Source: Ornithinibacillus contaminans | Lineage (GTDB): Bacteria > Bacillota > Bacilli > Bacillales > Amphibacillaceae | Assembly: GCF_001038425.2 (NCBI RefSeq) | Contig: NZ_LDPV02000024.1 | Coordinates: 62,001 to 126,000, forward strand | DNA length: 64,000 nucleotides | Direction: 5' to 3' | In this document: positions 1-10,045 of the stretch, one piece after another | How positions within the stretch are numbered: position 1 is the stretch's first letter | Layout of the letters: each line of letters opens with the position of its first letter | Made by a program: the position numbers and the translations under genes | Notes under the pieces: model-generated | The model's database searches: none | The model's input: the letters and a program-made list of their open reading frames with translations, nothing else | What the model was told of the DNA's origin: nothing

Positions 1-842
1 TAGGCTAAACCGCGTTTTTCACGAACTTCTTGAAATAATCGTGAGCTCATGCTACCACCAAGTACATTATTTAAAATGATAAGACTATAAACATTGTCAG
101 CACCAATCGGTAATCCGTTATAGCCAATACATAAATGAGCTTGTTCTGTTTCCTTATGGCGTTCAATCGTATTCCCTAGAAAAATAGGTTTATCCAATAA
201 TGGACGTTGTACTTTTGATTCATAGGAACCAAAATAGCTATCAATTTTTGTAATGAAATCTGATTCAACATTTCCAGCAACCGAAACAACGACATTTTCA
301 GGCGTATAATAAGCTTGAATATAGTCTTTTAATGTCTGTGGTTGAAACGAATTCAAATGTGCTTCTGTCCCCAAGATTGGATACCCTAGTGGGTGTTCAC
401 CGTAGGATGCTCTCGCTAATAAATCGTGTACAATATCATCAGGTGTATCCTCATACATTTTAATCTCTTCAAATACTACTTTCTTCTCTCGCTCCATTTC
501 ATCTGGATCAAAAGCAGAATTAAAAAACATATCAGCTAATATGTCTAATGCGTGCTCCTTATGGGTATCTAGTACCTTTGCATAAAAACACGTGTATTCC
601 TTTGATGTAAATGCGTTTACCTGTCCACCGATAGAATCAAAGGCCTCGGCAATATCTGTGGCGGTTCTTGTTTTTGTTCCTTTAAAAAACATATGCTCTA
701 AAAAGTGTGATATCCCATTATTTACGTCCGTTTCATTTCGAGAACCAGTTAACACCCAGATTCCGATTGTCACAGAACGCACTGCTGGTATTTTTTCTAG
801 TACTATTCGTAGTCCATTTTTGCTAGTATGTTTTTCAATCAA
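1..842 (-). CDS. M16-family zinc peptidase (YmxG/MlpA type), 3' end outside window
   Basis: N-terminal part of a processing-peptidase-like M16 metalloprotease; about 280 residues are visible and the frame is still open at base 1. It starts at a TTG (840-842) placed about 8 nt after an AGGAGGAAC ribosome binding site. The inverted zinc motif HFLEH lies near residue 48, followed by an N-x-F-T segment, as in insulinase-family enzymes. B. subtilis carries MlpA (YmxG) at this place, just after the deacetylase ylxY, and the two genes here are only 23 bp apart, so they are probably cotranscribed. The substrate is unknown; family members cut small peptides or precursors. Confidence 0.9.
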   Translation of the reverse strand, partial: MIEKHTSKNGLRIVLEKIPAVRSVTIGIWVLTGSRNETDVNNGISHFLEHMFFKGTKTRTATDIAEAFDSIGGQVNAFTSKEYTCFYAKVLDTHKEHALDILADMFFNSAFDPDEMEREKKVVFEEIKMYEDTPDDIVHDLLARASYGEHPLGYPILGTEAHLNSFQPQTLKDYIQAYYTPENVVVSVAGNVESDFITKIDSYFGSYESKVQRPLLDKPIFLGNTIERHKETEQAHLCIGYNGLPIGADNVYSLIILNNVLGGSMSSRLFQEVREKRGLA

Positions 843-865
843 AATAGTTCCTCCTGTATTACAAA

Positions 866-1816
866 CTATCGATTCTCTGATAATAACTTATCAATGGTTC
901 CTATTTGATATCCCTGGTCCTTAATCGCTTTAATTAAACTTGGCAATCCATTAACGATAGAAGTGGTAGGATGCATAAGAATCGTTGCTCCTGGGTGAAT
1001 TTTCCCCATTACTCGCTTCATCATAACATTTACACTAGGGTTCTTCCAGTCAATTGTATCCACTGTCCATAGAATCGTATTCATCTTTAACCCATCTGCT
1101 ACCACAATGACTTGATCGGAAAAACTACCACTTGGAGGCGCAAACCATTTCGGATTTTTTCCAGTTATTGCATGCAATACTTTGTTAGTATCCTGAATCT
1201 GCCTTAGTATTTCGCCTCTGCTTAATTTAGCCATATCAGGATGATTATAGGCATGATTACCAATAGTATGTCCTTGTTCCTGAATCATTTTCACGTAATC
1301 GACATGTTCCTTTGCCCACTGGCCTTCTATGAAAAAAGTTGCCTTCACTTTGTTCTCTTTTAATATAGTTAAAATAGTTGGCACATGCTCTGTACCCCAG
1401 GAAACATTAATTAAAAAAGAAACCATTTGCTTTTCTGGATGCCCGCGATAAATCGGTGCAGCAGGTAAGTCCTCCATGGAAGTTTTGGGCTTGATTTGCT
1501 CATAAACGAGTAAATCCTCTTGAAACTTACCTCCCTTTTTCATCCGCTCAAAGGAAGAATCAATGTCAACTTGCCGACCATTTCTACCAGGTGTCTTCTT
1601 CCAAACCCGATCTATATACGCATCTTGTGGTTCTTCATTATATGTAACGCTTTTCTCTTTGATTTCTTGATAAAGCGCATCTTCATTGTTTACTGCTGTA
1701 AGCTGAGAAAAAACTGCTTGGTCATTTGTCGCAAATGGATTTTGATCAATCCGAAACGTAACCATCACGATCATGATAAATACAATTATATGAATATAAT
1801 TGCGATACCGGTACAT
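866..1816 (-). CDS. ylxY: Polysaccharide deacetylase-family sporulation protein, YlxY type
   Basis: NodB-fold protein with one N-terminal membrane segment (about residues 6-20) and an extracytoplasmic catalytic-like domain in the C-terminal half. The position of NodB motif 1, normally TFDDG, reads NVSWG, so both metal and catalytic aspartates are absent, while the histidine motif (HTIGNHAYNH) is kept. YlxY proteins of Bacillus show the same replacement, so it may bind glycan rather than deacetylate. An ATG 21 nt upstream overlaps the Shine-Dalgarno sequence GGGAGG; the ATG at 1816 has proper spacing and is preferred. It follows pnp and precedes the M16 peptidase gene. Confidence 0.88.
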   Translation of the reverse strand: MYRYRNYIHIIVFIMIVMVTFRIDQNPFATNDQAVFSQLTAVNNEDALYQEIKEKSVTYNEEPQDAYIDRVWKKTPGRNGRQVDIDSSFERMKKGGKFQEDLLVYEQIKPKTSMEDLPAAPIYRGHPEKQMVSFLINVSWGTEHVPTILTILKENKVKATFFIEGQWAKEHVDYVKMIQEQGHTIGNHAYNHPDMAKLSRGEILRQIQDTNKVLHAITGKNPKWFAPPSGSFSDQVIVVADGLKMNTILWTVDTIDWKNPSVNVMMKRVMGKIHPGATILMHPTTSIVNGLPSLIKAIKDQGYQIGTIDKLLSENR

Positions 1817-1892
1817 ACCATCACTCCTCCCTTTCATTTATATGAACAGAGAGGACAAGATATGTAAAAGATGTTACTTGGATAAAGCAAAA

Positions 1893-1916
1893 AAGAAACT
1901 GGAATTCCAGCTTCTT
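1893..1916 (-). terminator. Rho-independent terminator after pnp
   Basis: 10-bp stem with one G-U pair around an AATT loop, starting 8 nt after the pnp stop codon; the minus-strand transcript continues with a U-rich run. Confidence 0.8.
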
Positions 1917-1923
1917 ATCCGTC

Positions 1924-4038
1924 TTACAATGTTGATTTTTCGGCTTTTTCTTTTTGCTCTATCAATACTGCTTTGCGGGAAAGGTTGACACGCCCTTGAT
2001 GGTCGATTTCCTTTACCTTCACCATAATTTGGTCGCCGATTTTCACGACATCCTCAACTTTATTCGTACGCTCTTCAGCAAGCTCAGAGATATGAACCAG
2101 TCCATCTTTACCTTTAAATAGTTCCACAAATGCACCGAACTTCTCAATTCGTTTTACGGTTCCTAGGTATACTTGTCCGATCTCAACTTCACGCACTAAG
2201 TCTTCAATAATTTGTTTTGCCTTTTCATTCATTGCTGTATCTGTAGATGAAATAAAGACACTACCATCCTGTTCGATGTCAATCTTAACACCAGTTTCAT
2301 CAATGATTTTATTGATTTGTTTTCCACTTGGTCCAATAACATCACGGATTTTATCTGGATTAATGGACATTGTTAGGATTTTAGGTGCGTATACCGATAA
2401 CTCTTTCTTCGGTTCGTTAATCGTTTGTAGCATGGAATCTAGAATCTGCATTCTACCTTTTTTAGCTTGTGTTAATGCTTCTTCTAAGATTTCTCTCGAT
2501 AAACCATCAATTTTGATATCCATTTGTAATGCCGTAACACCTTTTGCAGTTCCAGCAACTTTAAAGTCCATATCACCTAAGGCATCTTCCATGCCTTGAA
2601 TATCCGTTAGGATCGTATAATCATCACCTGATTTAACTAGTCCCATTGCAATACCTGCCACTGGTGCTTTAATTGGAACACCTGCATCCATCATAGCTAA
2701 TGTACTTGCACAAATACTAGCCTGTGATGTTGATCCATTTGACTCCAATACTTCTGATACTAGACGCATTGTATATGGGAAGTCTTTTTCGGAAGGAATC
2801 ACTTTTTCAAGTGCTCTCTCACCTAGTGCACCATGTCCAATTTCACGACGACCAGGCCCACGAATTGGTCCAGTTTCTCCAACACTATATTGCGGGAAAT
2901 TATAATGATGCATAAATCGTTTCGATTCTTCTAAATCTAAACCATCTAAGATTTGCACATCACCCAGAGCTCCTAATGTACAAACACTTAATGCTTGTGT
3001 TTGTCCACGTGTAAACAGTCCGGAACCATGAGTTCTAGGTAATACACCGATACGTGATGACAATGGACGAATCTCGTCAATTTTACGACCATCTGGGCGA
3101 ATTTTTTCCTTCGTGATTAGACGGCGTACTTCTTCTTTCACCATTTTATCAAGAATAGAGCTAACCTGTGATACCGTTTCAGCTTCTTCTTCCTCATAGC
3201 TTGCTAATACTGCCGTCTTTACTTCACTTATCGCTTCTTCTCGTGCATGCTTTTCTTTAACTTGAATAGCCGCAAGTAATTGATCTTTCGCTTCTGCTTC
3301 TACTTTAGTTTTTAATGCTGCATCAAGTTCAAATAAGACAAACTCTGATTTTTCTTGTCCAATAGCCTGTACGATTTCTTCTTGGAATGCAACTAATCGT
3401 TTTATTGCCTCATGACCAAACATAATTGCTTCTAACATAATTTCTTCTGGTACTTCATTTGCACCAGCTTCTACCATGTTTATCGCATCTTTCGTACCAG
3501 CTACGGTTAGTTCAATGTCACTATTTGCTTCTTGTTCAACAGTCGGGTTGATAACAAATTCACCATTTACACGACCAACATGAACACCAGCAATTGGTTG
3601 TTCGAATGGAATATCTGAAATGGATAGTGCGATTGATGAGCCTATCATTGCAGCAATTTCTGTAGAGCAGTCTTGATCCACACTCATAACCGTACTAATG
3701 ACTTGAACCTCGTTACGGTAACCATCTGGAAATAACGGACGTATTGGACGGTCAATTAATCTAGAAGCAAGAATCGCTTTTTCACTCGGTCTTCCTTCTC
3801 GTTTAATGAAACCTCCAGGGATTTTTCCTACCGCATATAAACGTTCTTCATAATTAACTGTTAATGGGAAGAACGGCAAATCTTTAGGTTTTTTAGATGC
3901 AGTGGCAACTGCAAGTACTGATGAATCACCATATTGAACCATACAAGCTCCATTAGCTTGTTTTGCTAGCTCGCCAATTTCAACAGTGAACGTTTTTCCA
4001 GCTATTTCGGTCGAGAATACATGTTTATCTTGTGCCAT
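1924..4038 (-). CDS. pnp: Polyribonucleotide nucleotidyltransferase (PNPase)
   Basis: Phosphorolytic 3'-5' exoribonuclease and degradosome component, 704 residues, the usual Bacillus length. Two RNase PH domains (about residues 10-145 and 325-460) are separated by the helical linker, followed by a KH domain (IGPSGKQI near 560) and a C-terminal S1 domain (about 620-690). The catalytic core has the typical [12 protein letters not shown] and [10 protein letters not shown] segments. ATG start with a good upstream GGAG site. It sits after rpsO as in most bacteria, but separated by a strong terminator, so it probably has its own promoter in the 217-bp gap. All domains are intact. Confidence 0.98.
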   Translation of the reverse strand: MAQDKHVFSTEIAGKTFTVEIGELAKQANGACMVQYGDSSVLAVATASKKPKDLPFFPLTVNYEERLYAVGKIPGGFIKREGRPSEKAILASRLIDRPIRPLFPDGYRNEVQVISTVMSVDQDCSTEIAAMIGSSIALSISDIPFEQPIAGVHVGRVNGEFVINPTVEQEANSDIELTVAGTKDAINMVEAGANEVPEEIMLEAIMFGHEAIKRLVAFQEEIVQAIGQEKSEFVLFELDAALKTKVEAEAKDQLLAAIQVKEKHAREEAISEVKTAVLASYEEEEAETVSQVSSILDKMVKEEVRRLITKEKIRPDGRKIDEIRPLSSRIGVLPRTHGSGLFTRGQTQALSVCTLGALGDVQILDGLDLEESKRFMHHYNFPQYSVGETGPIRGPGRREIGHGALGERALEKVIPSEKDFPYTMRLVSEVLESNGSTSQASICASTLAMMDAGVPIKAPVAGIAMGLVKSGDDYTILTDIQGMEDALGDMDFKVAGTAKGVTALQMDIKIDGLSREILEEALTQAKKGRMQILDSMLQTINEPKKELSVYAPKILTMSINPDKIRDVIGPSGKQINKIIDETGVKIDIEQDGSVFISSTDTAMNEKAKQIIEDLVREVEIGQVYLGTVKRIEKFGAFVELFKGKDGLVHISELAEERTNKVEDVVKIGDQIMVKVKEIDHQGRVNLSRKAVLIEQKEKAEKSTL

Positions 4039-4123
4039 TATTCGTCATACTCCTTTCATGAAAGCATTCTATTTTATATTTTATAGCTTATCGTCAATAA
4101 TGTAAATTTTATGTATGTAAATT

Positions 4124-4200
4124 GCAAAGCGTAAGGCACCTGTTCAAGCGACGTATGGAGGTGAATAAAGTCTAAATAGTCGTTGGCGCCTGGAGCTAGC
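4124..4200. repeat. Bacillaceae-type dispersed intergenic repeat (GGCGCC...GGAGCTAG)
   Basis: A GC-richer block in the AT-rich rpsO-pnp gap. It contains AAGGCACCTGTTCAAGCGACG at one side and GGCGCCTGGAGCTAGC at the other. It resembles, from memory, a high-copy intergenic element of Oceanobacillus/Virgibacillus/Lysinibacillus genomes. Only one copy is in this window, so repeat status is inferred and not shown by the sequence itself. Confidence 0.45.
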
Positions 4201-4227
4201 CATTTTTAAATTCGCAACTATTGAAAA

Positions 4228-4251
4228 AAAAGCAGGATTACTCCTGCTTTT
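4228..4251 (-). terminator. Rho-independent terminator after rpsO
   Basis: Perfect 10-bp stem (AAAAGCAGGA / TCCTGCTTTT) with a GTAA loop, running into eight consecutive T on the minus strand, 4 nt after the rpsO stop. Confidence 0.92.
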
Positions 4252-4255
4252 CCCA

Positions 4256-4525
4256 TTATCTACGCAATCCAAGTTTTTTAATTAACTCACGATAACGTGT
4301 TACGTCTTTATTACGTAGGTAGTTAAGCAAGTTACGACGCTTACCAACCATTTTTAAAAGACCACGACGTGAATGATGATCTTTTTTATGAACACGTAAA
4401 TGTTCGTTCAATGTAGTGATTTCTTCTGTCAATACAGCGATTTGTACTTCAGGAGATCCAGTGTCACTCTCATGAACCTTGTATTCATTAATGATTTCAT
4501 TCTTACGTTCTTTTGTAATAGCCAT
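4256..4525 (-). CDS. rpsO: 30S ribosomal protein S15
   Basis: 89-residue S15, full length, with the rRNA-binding [19 protein letters not shown] region in the middle (about residues 38-60). It binds 16S rRNA early in small-subunit assembly. Start ATG follows AGGAGGTGG. It lies between ribF and pnp with its own strong terminator. The upstream leader can fold and may be the site of S15 autoregulation. Confidence 0.98.
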   Translation of the reverse strand: MAITKERKNEIINEYKVHESDTGSPEVQIAVLTEEITTLNEHLRVHKKDHHSRRGLLKMVGKRRNLLNYLRNKDVTRYRELIKKLGLRR

Positions 4526-4542
4526 CTTGGGCCACCTCCTAT

Positions 4543-4623
4543 AAAAATAATAACTATCCCCTGTCCCCTAGCAAACGTCGGAGTAACGATTTGCCAAGCG
4601 AAGGTTATAACTGTTTTAGCTTA
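4543..4623 (-). promoter_or_regulatory. Structured 5' leader of rpsO, candidate S15 autoregulatory element
   Basis: In the minus-strand transcript an outer helix ATAAC/GTTAT encloses a GCAAATCG...CGACGTTTGC hairpin and a G-rich segment before the ribosome binding site, compatible with a three-way junction. S15 of Bacillales is known to repress its own mRNA through such a leader. The fold was judged by eye only. Confidence 0.35.
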
Positions 4624-4678
4624 CATCTTTTCCGTTAAAAATGCAAGGTCTTTTCCTATTTTACCTGAAATTAGATTA

Positions 4679-5620
4679 TTATACAAGACTCGTTAAAACG
4701 TGACGAATTTGTTTCTCATCGTCTTCCATCTGCTCAACAAGTTCTTCCACACTAGAGAATTTTTCTTCTTGACGGATAAATTTATACCATTCCACTATTA
4801 TTTCTTTTCCGTATAAATCATTGGAAAAATCAAGAATATTTACTTCTAACGATAAATCCTTCCGATCTTGTGTAAACGTTGGATTAGTCCCTAGACTTGC
4901 CATTGCGTTGTAATGTTTACCATCAATAATAACCCGTACAGCATATATACCAGGCTTAGGCAATAAGGCATCTAGATGGTACTGAATATTAGCTGTTGGA
5001 TAGCCAAGTTCTCTGCCACGCTTATCACCTTCAATGACAATCCCACTTGTTGTTAATGGTCTACCTAATAGCAGATTCACCTGTTCCATATCTCCTTCAT
5101 GGAGTAATCCACGAATAACAGTTGAACTAATCTTCTCATCATCTAGTGTTACCTTAGCTACCTTTGTATATCCGAATAACCCTCGTGAATGCTCGCCAAT
5201 CACATCCATATTACCTTGTCCCTTGTGACCATAGGAGAAATCAAATCCTGCGACAACATGCTTAATATGGAGTCCTATAATAAAATGATCGACAAAATCC
5301 TGTGGGGAAAGAGCAGATAATTCCTTATTAAATGAAATAATATAGACACGATCGACGCCAAGCTTTGCTAGCATTGCTTGTTTTTCTTTTAATGGCGTTA
5401 TGTATTTTACATCATGGTTATTCTTCAGAACAACCGATGGATGTGGATAAAAGGTCATCACTGCGCTTTCCATCTTATTTTCCTTTGCCTTTGTTACAGC
5501 TTGTTTGATAACGGATTGATGACCTTTATGAATGCCATCAAAAAATCCGATTGCAGCGACAGTCTCCGGTAAATCATGTGTGTCTAGCTTATGCGGGTAT
5601 GTTAAGTTGATTGTTTTCAA
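4679..5620 (-). CDS. ribF: Bifunctional riboflavin kinase / FAD synthetase
   Basis: Makes FMN from riboflavin and FAD from FMN; 313 residues. The N-terminal nucleotidyltransferase domain has GFFDGIHKGH (about residues 25-34), and the C-terminal riboflavin kinase domain has GDKRGRELGYPTAN (about 197-210). The TTG at 5620 is preferred over a GTG 9 nt upstream because that GTG is part of the Shine-Dalgarno AGGTGA, and the resulting start MKTI matches B. subtilis RibC. It directly follows truB (18 bp gap), as in other Firmicutes. No FMN riboswitch is visible. Confidence 0.96.
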   Translation of the reverse strand: MKTINLTYPHKLDTHDLPETVAAIGFFDGIHKGHQSVIKQAVTKAKENKMESAVMTFYPHPSVVLKNNHDVKYITPLKEKQAMLAKLGVDRVYIISFNKELSALSPQDFVDHFIIGLHIKHVVAGFDFSYGHKGQGNMDVIGEHSRGLFGYTKVAKVTLDDEKISSTVIRGLLHEGDMEQVNLLLGRPLTTSGIVIEGDKRGRELGYPTANIQYHLDALLPKPGIYAVRVIIDGKHYNAMASLGTNPTFTQDRKDLSLEVNILDFSNDLYGKEIIVEWYKFIRQEEKFSSVEELVEQMEDDEKQIRHVLTSLV

Positions 5621-5638
5621 TATTTTCACCTACTTTTG

Positions 5639-6535
5639 TTACTCGCTAAAGACGCGAATCGGTTTTATCTCCTGCTTATTTTCAGGATGGATTTGATAGA
5701 TTGCTAATAATTGATTACCATGCATGACCTTAAACGGCTTATTGTGTATGATTTCATCTGGTTTAGCAAGCTTTTGTCCGACTAACACTTTTCGTTTGAT
5801 TTCCTCATCCACTGACAGTTGATCTAAATGCGTCAAACCTTGAGTGATTGGTAGCAATAACTTGTCTGCGGTGTTTTGCTCACACGCCTCCATAATCGTA
5901 TCGAAATTAACGGTATCCTCACGACTAATGGAACCAGTTTGTTCCCGAACAAGTGTAGCCATATGGGCAGGATACCCCAATTGCTTCCCAATATCAACAC
6001 ATAGTGTTCGAATATAGGTCCCTTTAGAACAAACAACCTGGAATCGAATGATGGTTTCATCTTGCTTAATAGCAGGTAGCCTAGTTATTTCATGTATCGT
6101 AACCGTCCGCTTGGGCCGTTCTACTGTTTGATTTAACCGAGCATATTCATATAGCTTTTTACCAGCTACTTTTACTGCCGAATACATCGGTGGAACTTGA
6201 ATAATCTCACCCTTAAATGATTGTAACACGTTTTCAATTACTTGTTGAGATGGAATCTCGTCTACTTCGACTTCTTCGATTATCTCCCCATAGCTATCCT
6301 CAGTCTCGGTGGCAGACCCTAGCTTTAACTCCGCTACATACGTCTTCTTGGTATCTGTCAGAAATTGAACAATTTTCGTTGCCTGCCCAATACAAATAGG
6401 TAACACGCCTTCCACCTCAGGGTCGAGTGTACCTGTGTGACCTACTTTTTTTGTCTTATATAATTTTCGTATTTTCATCACACAGTCGTGTGAGGTCATT
6501 CCTTTTGGTTTCCATAATGGTAAAATACCATCCAT
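5639..6535 (-). CDS. truB: tRNA pseudouridine-55 synthase
   Basis: Converts U55 in the T-loop of tRNAs to pseudouridine. 298 residues, normal length. The catalytic aspartate lies in GHTGTLDPEVEG (about residues 33-44) and the KMYSAV-like region (PPMYSAVKVAG) is near 115. A C-terminal domain follows at about 235-298. It sits in the conserved rbfA-truB-ribF order; a perfect 12-bp hairpin separates it from rbfA. Confidence 0.97.
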   Translation of the reverse strand: MDGILPLWKPKGMTSHDCVMKIRKLYKTKKVGHTGTLDPEVEGVLPICIGQATKIVQFLTDTKKTYVAELKLGSATETEDSYGEIIEEVEVDEIPSQQVIENVLQSFKGEIIQVPPMYSAVKVAGKKLYEYARLNQTVERPKRTVTIHEITRLPAIKQDETIIRFQVVCSKGTYIRTLCVDIGKQLGYPAHMATLVREQTGSISREDTVNFDTIMEACEQNTADKLLLPITQGLTHLDQLSVDEEIKRKVLVGQKLAKPDEIIHNKPFKVMHGNQLLAIYQIHPENKQEIKPIRVFSE

Positions 6536-6568
6536 TGTATAACCTCCAACGTTTTTTGCACAAGTCTG

Positions 6569-6605
6569 AATAAAAATCTGACCCCCGAAGAGCCAGATTT
6601 TTATT
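6569..6605 (-). terminator. Hairpin between rbfA and truB (terminator-like)
   Basis: Perfect 12-bp stem AATAAAAATCTG / CAGATTTTTATT around a 13-nt GC-rich loop. The 3' arm itself provides the U-rich run on either strand. It may attenuate read-through into truB rather than fully stop transcription. Confidence 0.6.
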
Positions 6606-6619
6606 TCAAAACTATTTAC

Positions 6620-6964
6620 TTATTGCTTATTTAAATCCCGTAATAACGAATCAATTCGATTTCCATACTCCAACGCTTCATCGAATTCGAAACTTATTTC
6701 TGGTGTCTTACGCAAACGAATTCGAGTACCAATCTCAGAACGGATAAATCCTTTTGCTTTTGCAAGACCAAGAAGTGTATCCTTCTTCTTTGCCTCATCA
6801 CCAAGCACGGAAATATATACTGTAGCTTGTTGTAAGTCACCAGTTACTTCCACATCAGTTACCGTAACAAATCCAACCCGAGGATCTTTAATTTTACGCG
6901 TTAAAATCTCGCCGAGTTCCTTTTTCATTTGTTCTGCTACTCGATTTGCACGTAGATTACTCAT
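6620..6964 (-). CDS. rbfA: Ribosome-binding factor A
   Basis: KH-like 30S maturation and cold-adaptation factor, 114 residues. Typical features are [14 protein letters not shown] at the N-terminus and [15 protein letters not shown] near residue 27. The ATG at 6964 (MSNLRA) lies 6 nt after AGAGGTG; an ATG and a GTG just upstream are too close to that site. It acts with the neighbouring translation factors IF-2, NusA and RimP. Confidence 0.96.
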   Translation of the reverse strand: MSNLRANRVAEQMKKELGEILTRKIKDPRVGFVTVTDVEVTGDLQQATVYISVLGDEAKKKDTLLGLAKAKGFIRSEIGTRIRLRKTPEISFEFDEALEYGNRIDSLLRDLNKQ

Positions 6965-7000
6965 TTCCATCACCTCTAATCAGTCACATACGCATTGCTT

Positions 7001-7279
7001 TTAGACAATGTCAATAGTTGTAATCGTTCTTTCTATTTCAGAAAATGTATCGATAACTCGAAGTACTTCTTGCATTACCTGTTCACCATGAGAACGTTCA
7101 TTTGAAATGGTTACAACACCTAATTTGGTACGTTGCCATAAATCATGATAATCTAATTCGGTAACCGCAACATTAAAATCCTTTCGCAATCTGGCAAGGA
7201 GTCGCTTAATCACAGAACGTTTCTCTTTTAAGGAATGACCATCATACAGCATGCATTCTACTTCAAGTGAGATAATCAT
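7001..7279 (-). CDS. ylxP: DUF503 protein YlxP
   Basis: 92-residue protein with the DUF503 signature [13 protein letters not shown] near residue 15. It overlaps the infB stop by 4 bp (ATGA), which suggests translational coupling with IF-2. The position between infB and rbfA is conserved in Firmicutes. The molecular function is unsettled; a role in ribosome biology is inferred from context. Confidence 0.94.
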   Translation of the reverse strand: MIISLEVECMLYDGHSLKEKRSVIKRLLARLRKDFNVAVTELDYHDLWQRTKLGVVTISNERSHGEQVMQEVLRVIDTFSEIERTITTIDIV

Positions 7280-9441
7280 TTACGTTCGATTTCCTCCATC
7301 ACGTATGCTTCAATAATGTCGCCTTCTTTAATATCATTATAATTCTTAATTGTTATTCCACATTCATAGTTTTGGGCAACTTCTTTCACATCATCTTTAA
7401 AGCGTTTCAGTGTATCAATTTCGCCTTCGAATAGAACGACGCCATTTCGTACTAACCTGATACCTGAATCTCTTGTAATTTTACCATCAGTTACATAGCA
7501 ACCAGCAATGGTTCCAACTTTAGATACTTTAAAGGTTTCTCTTACTTCTGCTTGCCCAATCACTTTCTCTTCAAACTCTGGATCAAGCATACCCTTCATT
7601 GCCGCTTCGATTTCTTCAATCGCTTTGTATATAACGCGATGTAATCGCACATCAACATTCTCAGATTCCGCAGAATTTTTAGCGTTTGCATCTGGGCGTA
7701 CATTAAACCCGATTACAATTGCGTTAGAAGCTGATGCTAAAATGATATCCGATTCTGTAATCGCCCCAACACCTGTATGGATTATTTTAATTTTAACACC
7801 TTCCACTTCAATTTTGCGAAGTGATGATGCTAAAGCTTCTACTGAACCTTGTACATCTGCTTTAATAATGACATTAATTTCTTTCATTTCACCTTGCTTA
7901 ATTTGTTCAAATAAATCATCCAGGCTCACTTTCGTTTGCTCTGTACGGTTTTCTTGAATATGTTTTTGCTGACGAGCTTCACCAATTTGGCGTGCTTTCT
8001 TCTCATCATCAAATACAACAAATTGATCGCCTGCTTGTGGCACTTCATTTAATCCAGTAATTTCTACTGGTGTAGATGGACCTGCTTCTTTCACGCGTTG
8101 CCCAAGATCATTTACCATCGCACGTACTCGACCAAATGTGTTACCTACTACAATAGGATCCCCAACATGTAATGTACCATTTTGTACTAATAATGTTGCA
8201 ACGGAACCACGGCCTTTATCTAATTGTGCTTCAATTACAGTACCAGTAGCATTACGTTTTGGATTAGCTTTTAGTTCTTCTACTTCGGACACAAGTACGA
8301 TCATTTCTAATAAATCATCGATACCCTCACCCTTGATAGCCGATAATTGAACAAAGATAGTATCGCCACCCCAGTCTTCTGGAACTAATTCATATTCAGT
8401 TAGTTCCTGCATAACACGGTCTGGGTTTGCTCCTTCTTTGTCTATTTTATTTACCGCTATGATAATCGGAACCTCTGCTGCTTTTGCATGGTTTATTGCT
8501 TCAACTGTTTGTGGCATTACACCGTCATCAGCAGCTACTACTAAAATCGCAATATCTGTTATTTGTGCACCACGTGAACGCATGCTAGTGAAGGCAGCGT
8601 GACCAGGGGTATCCAAGAAGGTAATTTTCTTTCCACTTCTTTTAACTTGGTAAGCACCAATATGCTGTGTAATTCCACCTGCTTCTCCAGCAGTTACCTT
8701 CGTATGACGAATGGAATCAAGTAAAGTTGTTTTACCATGGTCAACGTGACCCATGATGGTTACAACTGCTGGTCTTTCGACTAAAGTAGCTTCGTCATCA
8801 GCTTCTACGTATTTATCTAGGTCTGTGTCCTCAAGAATAATCTCTTTTTCAACCTCAACATCAAATTCTGCGCAAATTAATTCAATTGCATCATCATCCA
8901 AGTCTTGATTTTTAGTCGCCATAACACCTAAAAACATTAATTTTTTAATGATTTCTGAGGCTTCTTTATTTAGTTTTTCAGCTAATTCACTAACAGTTAG
9001 TGTACCACTATATTTAATTTCCTTTGGTGTTTCCTTCACGACTGGTGGTTGGTTATGTTGAGCTTGTTTATTCTTCTTATTATTCTTTGGCCCTTTATTC
9101 TGTTGTTGTTTTTGGTTGTTGTTTGGTCTTTGTTTGTTATTATTCATTTGTTTTTTAGTATGTTGCTCCCCAGACTTTGTATTCGGATTAGTTTTGACGT
9201 CTTTTTTTGGTTGTGTCTCCGCGCTCTTAGGTGATTCTTGACGTGGTTTTTCCGAATTTGATACTGCTTTTTCTTCCTTCTGTTTCGATCCAAATCGCTG
9301 ATCTAGTTTTGTAACCATATCAGAATCGATCGTTGACATATGATTAGAAACTTCTATATTATTTTCTTTTAGAAATTCAATTACATCTTTACTTGTAATA
9401 TTTTGTTGTTTCGCATACTCATATACACGCATTTTACGCAT
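7276..9441 (-). CDS. infB: Translation initiation factor IF-2
   Basis: GTPase that places fMet-tRNA on the 30S subunit; 721 residues. An N-terminal IF2_N domain (about 1-52) is followed by a highly charged, N/Q/K-rich linker (about 55-140), a second IF2_N domain (about 145-195), then the G domain with GHVDHGKT (P-loop), DTPGH and NKID, and C-terminal beta-barrel domains ending in a tRNA-binding C2 domain. GGGGGTGA lies at good spacing before the ATG. It is part of the rimP-nusA-rnpM-ylxQ-infB operon. Confidence 0.98.
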   Translation of the reverse strand: MRKMRVYEYAKQQNITSKDVIEFLKENNIEVSNHMSTIDSDMVTKLDQRFGSKQKEEKAVSNSEKPRQESPKSAETQPKKDVKTNPNTKSGEQHTKKQMNNNKQRPNNNQKQQQNKGPKNNKKNKQAQHNQPPVVKETPKEIKYSGTLTVSELAEKLNKEASEIIKKLMFLGVMATKNQDLDDDAIELICAEFDVEVEKEIILEDTDLDKYVEADDEATLVERPAVVTIMGHVDHGKTTLLDSIRHTKVTAGEAGGITQHIGAYQVKRSGKKITFLDTPGHAAFTSMRSRGAQITDIAILVVAADDGVMPQTVEAINHAKAAEVPIIIAVNKIDKEGANPDRVMQELTEYELVPEDWGGDTIFVQLSAIKGEGIDDLLEMIVLVSEVEELKANPKRNATGTVIEAQLDKGRGSVATLLVQNGTLHVGDPIVVGNTFGRVRAMVNDLGQRVKEAGPSTPVEITGLNEVPQAGDQFVVFDDEKKARQIGEARQQKHIQENRTEQTKVSLDDLFEQIKQGEMKEINVIIKADVQGSVEALASSLRKIEVEGVKIKIIHTGVGAITESDIILASASNAIVIGFNVRPDANAKNSAESENVDVRLHRVIYKAIEEIEAAMKGMLDPEFEEKVIGQAEVRETFKVSKVGTIAGCYVTDGKITRDSGIRLVRNGVVLFEGEIDTLKRFKDDVKEVAQNYECGITIKNYNDIKEGDIIEAYVMEEIERK

Positions 9442-9461
9442 ATGTTCACCCCCGAATTTAT

Positions 9462-9764
9462 TTACCCGAGTAACTGCTTCAATTTAGTCGCAAACCCTCC
9501 ATCTAAAATCGCAATGGCTACTCTTTGGGATTTTCCGATAGCATTTGATAATGTATCTCTATCATCGGCTACGATTACATATGGAACTTCATATGAATTA
9601 CATTTATCTGTCAGCTTTTTTCGTGTTTGGGGACCGACATCATTAGCAATCAGCACTAATTTAGCTCGTCGTTTTTGGATATCCTTAACGATTGTTTCTT
9701 CCCCAGTTGAACATTTGCCAGCTCGAAATGCTAAACCGATAATATTTAAATAATTAGGATTCAT
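9462..9764 (-). CDS. ylxQ: L7Ae-family RNA-binding protein YlxQ
   Basis: 100-residue L7Ae/L30e-fold protein ([11 protein letters not shown] and [16 protein letters not shown] segments). Family members bind kink-turn RNA; YlxQ has been studied as a ribosome-associated protein of unclear role. It overlaps the 3' end of rnpM, so the two are probably translationally coupled. The ATG at 9764 is preferred over a GTG 9 nt upstream, although the ribosome binding site is weak. Confidence 0.93.
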   Translation of the reverse strand: MNPNYLNIIGLAFRAGKCSTGEETIVKDIQKRRAKLVLIANDVGPQTRKKLTDKCNSYEVPYVIVADDRDTLSNAIGKSQRVAIAILDGGFATKLKQLLG

Positions 9765-10032
9765 TGTGACCACTTACAAGCATTCTTAACTCATCATAAA
9801 TAGCCGTATCGACTTGTGTATTTAACTGACGATTTAATATACCTGTTTTCTCCGCTTGATTAATCACTTGTATATCCTTTGATAGATAAGCTCCCCTACC
9901 ATTTTTCTTACCGGTAGGATCAACAAAGACCTCTCCTTCTTTGTTGCGTACCACACGAATCAATTCATTCTTTGGCTTCATTTCATTTGTTACCACACAT
10001 TTACGCGCTGGAGTTTTTCGTTTCCCAGTCAT
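9754..10032 (-). CDS. rnpM: RnpM (YlxR), DUF448 RNA-binding protein
   Basis: Small basic protein, 92 residues, with the YlxR hallmarks RKCVVTNEMKPK near the N-terminus and GRGAYL near the middle. YlxR of B. subtilis has been described as a modulator of RNase P (RnpM) and as an effector of many genes. The ATG at 10032 follows GGGAGTGA; a GTG immediately next to that site is less likely. It lies just after nusA (13 bp). Confidence 0.94.
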   Translation of the reverse strand: MTGKRKTPARKCVVTNEMKPKNELIRVVRNKEGEVFVDPTGKKNGRGAYLSKDIQVINQAEKTGILNRQLNTQVDTAIYDELRMLVSGHNES

Positions 10033-10045
10033 CAAGATCACTCCC

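Noticed and set aside
5620-5640. FMN riboswitch before ribF
   Set aside because: The gap to truB is only 18 bp, too short for an aptamer.
7508-7957. 149-codon plus-strand open frame opposite infB
   Set aside because: Antisense shadow of the conserved IF-2 C-terminal domains; no independent coding signal.
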